From: Candidatus Moraniibacteriota bacterium
Lineage (GTDB): Bacteria; Patescibacteriota; Minisyncoccia; Moranbacterales; UBA1568
Length of the DNA: 56,070 bases
NCBI GenBank assembly: GCA_023261645.1
Contig: JAHFOO010000008.1
Span: 1 to 56,070, forward strand
Direction of reading: 5' to 3'
A program made the position numbers and the translations under genes. Position 1 is the first letter of the stretch; every line of letters starts with the position of its first letter. The notes below the pieces were generated by a model. That model saw only the letters and a program-made list of their open reading frames with translations, made no database searches and was not told the DNA's origin. Positions 50,839 to 56,070 of this stretch are shown here, one piece after another.

Positions 50839-51186
50839 ATGTTCAGCCAGGATTCGTTATCTAAGTTACTAACAAAAAAAATAACATCTATGGAAGGCAA
50901 GGGATTTGGTATAGGGAGGATTTTCAACCGCTTAAGAAAAATGAGGGTTTGCGAATGCTTAAGTGATTTAGCGATACTAAGACTAATTCTTTATGAATTG
51001 CAAGGCTTAGAGAGGCTTCCATCAAGAAGCAAGATTTTGCATCATTTTCGAACCAAAATACCGAAAGAAGATTGGAGAGGAGTTCTGAAGACAGAAATTT
51101 TGAGCGATCTTTGTAATCCTATGAATATATCAAATTTTAAGGCACTTTCTTTGTGTAAGAGGTCTGTTAAATTGAAAAATCGATAA
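50839..51186 (+). CDS. Hypothetical protein, 115 aa
   Basis: MFSQDSLSKLLTKKITSMEG start. Basic, soluble and helical, with three or four Cys scattered (MRVCECLSDLAILR) and a basic end (ALSLCKRSVKLKNR). It lies between a terminator and the primase-like gene. It could be a small DNA-binding protein by charge; no family recognised. Confidence 0.5.
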   Translation: MFSQDSLSKLLTKKITSMEGKGFGIGRIFNRLRKMRVCECLSDLAILRLILYELQGLERLPSRSKILHHFRTKIPKEDWRGVLKTEILSDLCNPMNISNFKALSLCKRSVKLKNR

Positions 51187-51195
51187 GTTACCTCA

Positions 51196-51357
51196 ATGAC
51201 CAAAGAATACCAGGTAAAACTGATGTTTTCTGAAAAAGAAGAAGATGAAAATAAACTTCTTTTGGTCTTTGAATATATCCTTAATCTTCAAAATAAAGAT
51301 AAACAAGATGAATCAAAAATACACGCAGGAAATGTTGAGGGAAATAGAAATAAGTGA
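51196..51357 (+). CDS. Small acidic ORF, 53 aa, overlapping the primase start
   Basis: ATG to TGA reading MTKEYQVKLMFSEKEEDENK, LLLVFEYILNLQNKDKQDES and a polar tail. It overlaps the first 50 nt of the next gene in another frame. Length and amphipathic character resemble small phage/plasmid regulatory ORFs, and the overlap suggests translational coupling. Confidence 0.4.
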   Translation: MTKEYQVKLMFSEKEEDENKLLLVFEYILNLQNKDKQDESKIHAGNVEGNRNK

Positions 51358-51952
51358 GCTTTCCGATTTTTCTCATGAACTGGAAAAAGTATGGAGGAGA
51401 TCTCGTTTAAAATTCACGGATAAGGAGCTTGTCTCCCTATTTCCTGAAGCCAAACAAATTATCTCTCAAAAAATTGAAGAATGGAAAGAAGTTTTAAAAT
51501 TGAAAAGAGAAACAGTTAGGTGTTCATTGAAAGAAATCTATAAACTAAATGTTGATGATCTATCAAAATGGTTTGGAGAATATATGGTTGAGGTATTCCT
51601 TTTCAATGAGGTAAAGGGAATTTATAAGCATATTGGTAGATTACAAAGACAGTTGATGCAGATTAATGGTGAACAAGGGGTTCGAATAGAATTTTGGGAC
51701 AATCAATTAGAGAAGGCACGAGGAAAACCAATAGCGGATATTGCAGAGCAAAATCTCCTAGTAAGAAATATCGGAAATAGATTTTCAGCTAAATGTCCTT
51801 TTCATGAAGACAAAACACCAAGCTTTTATATTTATCCAGAAACAAATACATATCACTGCTTTGGATGTCAGGCTCATGGGGATGTAATTAATTTAACCAT
51901 GCATTTATACGGACTTTCTTTTAAGGAGGCGGTACAAATGCTTAATCAATAA
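51308..51952 (+). CDS. CHC2 zinc-finger primase-like protein
   Basis: 214 residues from the ATG at 51308 (MNQKYTQEMLREIEISELSD). The first 140 residues are charged helices; the last 60 hold RFSAKCPFHEDKTPSFYIYP and TYHCFGCQAHGDVINLTMHL, the CPFHxDxTPS...CFGC zinc finger of DnaG-type primases. The TOPRIM catalytic domain is missing, so it may bind DNA for another polymerase or helicase. The RepA-like ATPase follows 6 bp later. Confidence 0.85.
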   Translation: MNQKYTQEMLREIEISELSDFSHELEKVWRRSRLKFTDKELVSLFPEAKQIISQKIEEWKEVLKLKRETVRCSLKEIYKLNVDDLSKWFGEYMVEVFLFNEVKGIYKHIGRLQRQLMQINGEQGVRIEFWDNQLEKARGKPIADIAEQNLLVRNIGNRFSAKCPFHEDKTPSFYIYPETNTYHCFGCQAHGDVINLTMHLYGLSFKEAVQMLNQ

Positions 51953-51958
51953 TATCGT

Positions 51959-53005
51959 ATGGATGCCTTTGAAAAGTTGAAAGAAGAAGCTAAAAATGAA
52001 GTCATTTCTGAGGGAAAAGGAATGAATTTTCTCACTATTAAGGATGTGTGGAATATGGTATTCCCTCCAAATAGATGGGTTGTGGATCAAATTGTCCCTT
52101 CTGAGGGTATTACAATCATCTCTGGTGCACCTGCGAGCTATAAGACGTGGCTTATCCTTCAGATGGCTATTAACATATCAAGAGGAGAATCGTTCTTAGG
52201 AAAGTTCAATACTGAGAAGGGGAATGTATTGATGATTGATGAGGAGAATCACCTTCAATTAGTTAAAGATAGACTTATTCTTTTAGGAGGAGATGATTTG
52301 CTCTCTATCTGTTTTCTTTCTCAACAAGACTTCTTAATCACAGACGAGAGAATGGTGAAGAAAGTGCTATCTATGTGTGAAGAGAAAAGTATATCAGTTA
52401 TATTTATCGATTCACTTGTGAGAATAAATCGTGCTGATGAGAATGATGCCTCTAGAATGTCTGAAGTCTTCCGAGCTATAAGAAGCCTTTGTAAGGCAGG
52501 GAAGACAGTTATTCTTACCCATCATGAGAAGAAAGAAGGGACATTTAAGCTCTCTCCTCAATCAAGAATGCGAGGATCATCAGATATTTCTGCTTCAGTT
52601 GATGCTCATCTAGCGATATCTCGAGATAGAGATAATAAGACATTTCTGATTCTCGAGCAGGCTAAGAATAGACGAGAAATGGAAATTGCTCCGTTTGGAG
52701 TCGAGGTTAAGAAAGAGAATAATCGTGTTTGGTTTGAATATAAAGGAGATTATGATATGGGGAAAAATAAGAAAGGTGAAGCCAGAGAGTCTATCCTCCA
52801 GATGCTCGAAGGCTATCCTGATGGTATGACGAAAGGAGATATTTCAATACAGATTTCTGAAACCTGTAAGATTGGAGCAAAGAGTTGTAGAGAAGCGTTG
52901 GATGATTTAATTAAAGAGGAGCTTGTGAAAGAAAAACCTGGTGTTGGTAATACGAAACACTGTGTATTAGCGAAATATTCTGTTGATGAACAAGGGGAGA
53001 TTTGA
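51959..53005 (+). CDS. RepA-like RecA-fold ATPase (AAA_25) with C-terminal winged helix
   Basis: 348 residues. Walker A is GAPASYKT in EGITIISGAPASYKTWLILQ; MIDEEN and VIFIDSLVRINRADENDASR give the second strand and Walker B; TVILTHHEKKEGTFKLSPQS and MRGSSDISASVDAHL are sensor regions of RepA/RSF1010-type helicases. The last 80 residues (ARESILQMLEGYPDGMTKGD) look like a winged helix. With the CHC2 protein it forms a replication module. Confidence 0.88.
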   Translation: MDAFEKLKEEAKNEVISEGKGMNFLTIKDVWNMVFPPNRWVVDQIVPSEGITIISGAPASYKTWLILQMAINISRGESFLGKFNTEKGNVLMIDEENHLQLVKDRLILLGGDDLLSICFLSQQDFLITDERMVKKVLSMCEEKSISVIFIDSLVRINRADENDASRMSEVFRAIRSLCKAGKTVILTHHEKKEGTFKLSPQSRMRGSSDISASVDAHLAISRDRDNKTFLILEQAKNRREMEIAPFGVEVKKENNRVWFEYKGDYDMGKNKKGEARESILQMLEGYPDGMTKGDISIQISETCKIGAKSCREALDDLIKEELVKEKPGVGNTKHCVLAKYSVDEQGEI

Positions 53006-53057
53006 AATGGCGAATTGGCATGTATATATAGTAGTGCCATTTTGCCGATTCAAAGTG

Positions 53058-53066
53058 TGGTATAAT
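53058..53066 (+). promoter_or_regulatory. Extended -10 promoter of the recombinase leader
   Basis: TGGTATAAT: TATAAT at 53061-53066 with TG one base before it. Transcription would start near 53073, one base before helix A of the leader. Confidence 0.6.
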
Positions 53067-53073
53067 GTAATTA

Positions 53074-53194
53074 CTTATCCAACAATGTTACCTGCGAGTT
53101 TTATTTTGCCAAACTAAAAGGGTAACCATGCTGACAAACCTCGCGGAATGTTGGATAAGTCATGGTTACCCCTTTAGTTTTTATTTTTATTATT
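53074..53194 (+). promoter_or_regulatory. Interleaved-helix attenuator leader of the serine recombinase
   Basis: Helix A pairs CTTATCCAACA (53074-53084) with TGTTGGATAAG (53149-53159), perfect over 11 bp, supported by GCGAG (53094-53098) with CTCGC (53140-53144). Helix B pairs 53111-53130 with 53161-53180, including GGGTAACCATG/CATGGTTACCC, and is followed by TTTTTATTTTTATT, an intrinsic terminator ending at the start codon. A and B interleave (A-B-A'-B'), so only one state or a pseudoknot can form. This suggests transcription attenuation of the recombinase; ligand or trigger unknown. Confidence 0.7.
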
Positions 53195-54805
53195 ATGAAT
53201 AAGGCAGCAATATATCTTCGTGTTTCTAGCGAAGAACAAGTAAGAGGTTTTGGACTAGAAGTACAAGAAGAAAAACTGAGAGACTACTGTAAGTTGTATG
53301 ATTTTGAAATTGAGGAAAAACACGTATTTCGTGAGGAGGGTGTTAGCGGCGCAGAGAGAAATAGACCAGAGTTAAACCGAATGCTTGTTTGTGCTGAGAA
53401 GAAAGAATTTTCTGTTGTTCTCGTATATAAAATAGATCGTCTATCAAGACTATTACTACACCTTCTTGAGGTTACAAATAAATTCGAACAACTTGGTGTT
53501 GGCTTTCGTTCTGTTACTGAGCCTATCGATACAACTAACTCTTTAGGAAGATGTATTTTTCAGATTCTCGGATCATTTGCAGAGTTTGAAAGAGGGGTCA
53601 TCAGAGAGAGGACTTATGGTGGTCAAATCAAGAATAAACAGCAAGGAAATTGGGTGAGCGGTATTACTTCTTATGGTCGTGATTATGATAAAGTCACAAA
53701 AAAACTTGCAGTGAATGAAGAAGAAGATAAATGGGTTCAAAAAATGTTTGAATGGATGACGAAAGATAGAATGTCTTTACATGGTATTGCAGATAGACTT
53801 AATGCTTTAGGTGTCCCAACAAAGTATGACAATCTTGGAAAAAAGAAAAAGGTGAACGGAACTTGTTATTGGAGACCGAGAGCCGTAGGAAGAATTATTG
53901 CTAACAGTACCTATACTGGCACCTTCACTTATAATAAATATGAGAATTCAACAGTTGGCAGTAAGTTACGACCAGAGGATGAATGGATTCCTATTGAAAC
54001 ACCTAAAACAATCAGTAAGGAAATATTTGATCTAGCTCAAGAACAACTTAAATCAAATAGGCGCTTTTCATTAAAGAATGCAAGACATATTTATCTTTTT
54101 TCTGGAATACTTAATTGTGGGGACTGCGGGGGCAGATATGCAGCGAGTTATGATACGGGTAGGAAGACGATGTCAGAAATACAGAAGAAAAGATATTACT
54201 GTAATAATACTCGAAAATATGTTCGTCAGCTGACGTGTAAAGTTCCTAGTATTACTGAACACAGACTAGCAAACCCTATTTGGGAGAAACTTCTTGGTTT
54301 GCTGGAGGATCCAAATGTTGCACTTGAACAATTAGAAAAATTGAACGAGAAAACTGGAGAGCTTAATGATGCTCACACAAGACTAGCCGAAGCAGAGACT
54401 CTTTTGGAGAAAAATACTGTAAAACAGAAGAAGCTTTTAGATGCTTTCTTAGAAGTGGAGGGCGGACTTGAACAGAAGGACTTTCTCTCTAGAAAGCATG
54501 ATTTAGAGGAAGATAAGAATAAGCTTTTAGATGAGAAGCGACGTTATGAGTCAATGCTTATATCTGATGGCGAGAAGAATACTCGTGTAAATGCGATTCA
54601 GATTATGTATCGAAAAATCAAAGAAAACCTTACTAATATTTCTTATGAACAAAAGAGAGAGGTGCTGAAGATGTTGGTAAATAAGGTTATTGTTACTGGT
54701 TCTGAGATAGATATTCACTGCAATATACCCTATCAATTTGCTTTTGCGGAACAGAGCACTCGTTTCCCGTATCGATCCCGGAAGGATTCGGCAGAAGGGA
54801 AGTGA
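53195..54805 (+). CDS. Large serine recombinase (integrase)
   Basis: 536 residues as integrated, starting at ATG 53195. The resolvase/invertase domain has the nucleophile Ser in AIYLRVSSEEQ, then EEGVSGAERNRPELNRML and YKIDRLSR; the recombinase domain follows (GIADRLNALGVPTKYDN, RIIANSTYTGTFTYN), then a zinc ribbon (LNCGDCGGRYAASYDTG, YYCNNTR, TCKVPSITEHRL) and a coiled-coil. Residues 1-522 are element-encoded; the last 14 (RFPYRSRKDSAEGK) come from host DNA beyond attR. In the circle the frame continues for 111 other residues. Confidence 0.95.
   Translation: MNKAAIYLRVSSEEQVRGFGLEVQEEKLRDYCKLYDFEIEEKHVFREEGVSGAERNRPELNRMLVCAEKKEFSVVLVYKIDRLSRLLLHLLEVTNKFEQLGVGFRSVTEPIDTTNSLGRCIFQILGSFAEFERGVIRERTYGGQIKNKQQGNWVSGITSYGRDYDKVTKKLAVNEEEDKWVQKMFEWMTKDRMSLHGIADRLNALGVPTKYDNLGKKKKVNGTCYWRPRAVGRIIANSTYTGTFTYNKYENSTVGSKLRPEDEWIPIETPKTISKEIFDLAQEQLKSNRRFSLKNARHIYLFSGILNCGDCGGRYAASYDTGRKTMSEIQKKRYYCNNTRKYVRQLTCKVPSITEHRLANPIWEKLLGLLEDPNVALEQLEKLNEKTGELNDAHTRLAEAETLLEKNTVKQKKLLDAFLEVEGGLEQKDFLSRKHDLEEDKNKLLDEKRRYESMLISDGEKNTRVNAIQIMYRKIKENLTNISYEQKREVLKMLVNKVIVTGSEIDIHCNIPYQFAFAEQSTRFPYRSRKDSAEGK
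54757..54761. other. attR core CACTC
   Basis: Right junction; element sequence (GGAACAGAG) to the left, host lamin-tail sequence (GTTTCCCGTATCG) to the right. In the restored attB, CGATGAGGAG and TCCCGTATCG flank the core as weak inverted arms. Confidence 0.85.
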
Positions 54806-56051
54806 TGCGGATATCTAAATGTGGATATGATTCTATTTTGAGGGTAAACGCTTCTTCCGTGTCATCCTTGCCATCACTGGTTTTGAGGATGACGGTATAG
54901 GTACCGTTCTTTTCATATGTATGTGAGGTTTTTTCTTTGTAACTTTTGTGGCCATCACCGAAATCCCAGGTGTATTTGAGAGCATCGTCGTCACTGTCTT
55001 TTCCTTGTGCAGAAAAATCTATCGCCACCCCATGGTAGCCTTTTTTTGGAACGTTTTCTTTGGTTTGAGGGAGAGTGTTCGGTTGATTGGGGGCGCCAGG
55101 TGTCGGTGTACCGCCTCGAAAATCTGTGGCTGTGTAATTCCAAGAGATATTTTCTTTGGCCGTCTTGTATGACACGCTCTCTTTTTCCTCATTATTCGGA
55201 TCGAGGAGAGAAACGGTTTCATCAGAATTATTCAGAGCGAATTTGAATAGTGGACGATAGAGAACGAGAAAACCCTTTGATTGGATTTTTGTCTCACGCG
55301 GGAGAATATATTTTCCACTAGCACTCGCGTCTTTCAGTATCCAGAGAGAAAGATCGACGACCGAATCAGATGGATTGAAGAGCTCTATGAATTCATTCTC
55401 TTCCTCGTCGCCGGAGGGATTGGCGAAGATCTCATTGATACGGACAGATATACCGTATGTGGCTTTGGGTGTCGGTTCAGGTTCAGGGCAGAGTGTACTC
55501 GTACTTTTTGTCGGTGTTGGTATGAGAGAAAAATCCGGTAACCAGTCGCTGGTAGCGACATTACGCACCATACTTTTATCGGCTGTTGGGCTGGTGGCAA
55601 ATTTGTAAGCAGATTCATCGAACTGATGGTTGTTTTCCCAGGAGACAGAATCAACGAGAGGATTAGCAACACCTTCCGGCAACAGAAGGGCGAGACTGTA
55701 TTTCGAAGAGAGACTTGTCCCGGTTTTGGTATCAGCAATATCTGCGAAGGCGCCATTGCTATTCGCCCAAAGATAATATCCGTGAGCTGCGATGCAGGTG
55801 TTACCTTTTATTTTATTGAGAGAGTTTTCTGTGCCGGCACTATTTCTGTAACGGAGACGATAGTTGGATATGTCGATGGGGACAGTATGAGGATTATAAA
55901 GTTCAATGAAGTCATCATCAGGGTGCCCGGCGATGCCGGTTATCTGGATTTCACTTATGATGATCTTGTTTGTTTCGGCGTCTGCAGGAGAAATGTGAAA
56001 GAATACGTATGAAAAAACAGCAATACCGATGAAAATGTTTTTTATTTTCAT
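54759..56051 (-). pseudogene. Lamin-tail/PKD surface protein, 5' fragment (split by the mobile element)
   Basis: Residues 1-431 of a 651-residue protein. Signal peptide MKIKNIFIGIAVFSYVFFHI; lamin-tail domain 1 (NKIIISEIQITGIAGHPDDD, FIELYNPH); lamin-tail domain 2 (VRINEIFANPSGDEEENEFI); PKD domain (VAIDFSAQGKDSDDDALKYT, WDFGDGHKS); then the start of lamin-tail domain 3 (ITSLLPNPSGIDTGNE). Translation now runs 21 foreign codons into the element and stops at 54693. Such proteins are cell-surface or secreted; the insertion should abolish domain 3 and the C-terminus. Confidence 0.9.
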
Positions 56052-56070
56052 AATCAGATTTTGAACTGAC

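Larger units (their letters stand above)
37590..54761 (+). mobile_element. Integrated serine-recombinase element, about 17.2 kb
   Basis: Bounded by CACTC at 37590-37594 and 54757-54761, it interrupts a lamin-tail gene in frame. Base composition is visibly richer in A+T than the flanks, with more AGA and ATA codons. It carries a large serine recombinase, RepA-like ATPase, CHC2 primase-like protein, HTH protein, reverse transcriptase and many small membrane proteins. No capsid, portal, terminase, relaxase or secretion gene is recognised, so it looks like an integrative plasmid or satellite rather than a phage or conjugative element. Confidence 0.9.

Noticed and set aside
37590-54761. Prophage
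   Set aside because: No capsid, portal, terminase, tail or lysis genes; only recombinase and replication genes are recognised.

Overview
The window looks like a chromosome segment of a Candidate Phyla Radiation (Patescibacteria) bacterium, probably in the Parcubacteria/Moranbacteria direction. This is inferred from gene content and style: tightly packed or overlapping translation and housekeeping genes, minimal aminoacyl-tRNA synthetases, a lamin-tail/PKD surface protein, a DUF4012 protein, a 23S-IVS-type four-helix-bundle gene, an RNHCP-domain protein, and no biosynthetic pathways. TGA ends many genes, so the code is standard (not the Gracilibacteria/Absconditabacteria recoding).

Positions 1-19.1 kb are an informational block: smpB (partial), argS, a phosphatase, ileS behind a T-box leader, a Nudix hydrolase, recO, a large membrane-anchored Ig-like protein, tgt, glyS, a YjjX-type NTPase, an M16 peptidase, an S23-type four-helix-bundle gene, an AI-2E permease, rsmI, metG, tatD and two small ORFs. 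Positions 19.1-26.1 kb hold a complete F1Fo ATP synthase operon (a, c, b, delta, alpha, gamma, beta, epsilon) with structured palindromic spacers. Positions 26.2-36.9 kb hold an unknown exported protein, an RNHCP protein, a P-type ATPase, a staphylococcal-type nuclease, a Cys/His-rich small protein, thrS, a DUF4012 protein, a tRNA-Gly beside a decayed tRNA-like sequence, and small genes.

Positions 37590-54761 are an A+T-richer integrated mobile element of about 17.2 kb. It lies inside a lamin-tail-domain gene whose two halves (36929-37594 and 54759-56051, minus strand) rejoin in frame when the element is removed at a shared 5-bp core, CACTC. The element carries a large serine recombinase, a RecA-fold/RepA-like ATPase, a CHC2 zinc-finger primase-like protein, a divergent reverse transcriptase behind a 407-nt structured non-coding leader, and many small membrane proteins, five of them with double-CxxC zinc ribbons. 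I see no capsid, terminase or conjugation genes.

The most unusual signals are in this element. (1) The attachment site lies inside the recombinase coding frame, so integration replaces a 111-residue C-terminal tail with 14 host-encoded residues. (2) Three leaders (before the recombinase, before the reverse transcriptase, and at the head of the minus-strand gene cluster) each carry two interleaved helices, the last followed by a U-run, like attenuators or pseudoknots. In one of them five of five arm differences are G.U pairs on the minus strand and A.C mismatches on the plus strand, which fixes the transcribed strand. (3) The reverse transcriptase with its non-coding leader resembles defence-type RT plus ncRNA loci but fits neither a retron nor a diversity-generating retroelement. 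In the host chromosome there is also a family of about 145-bp three-way-junction palindromes at three intergenic sites.
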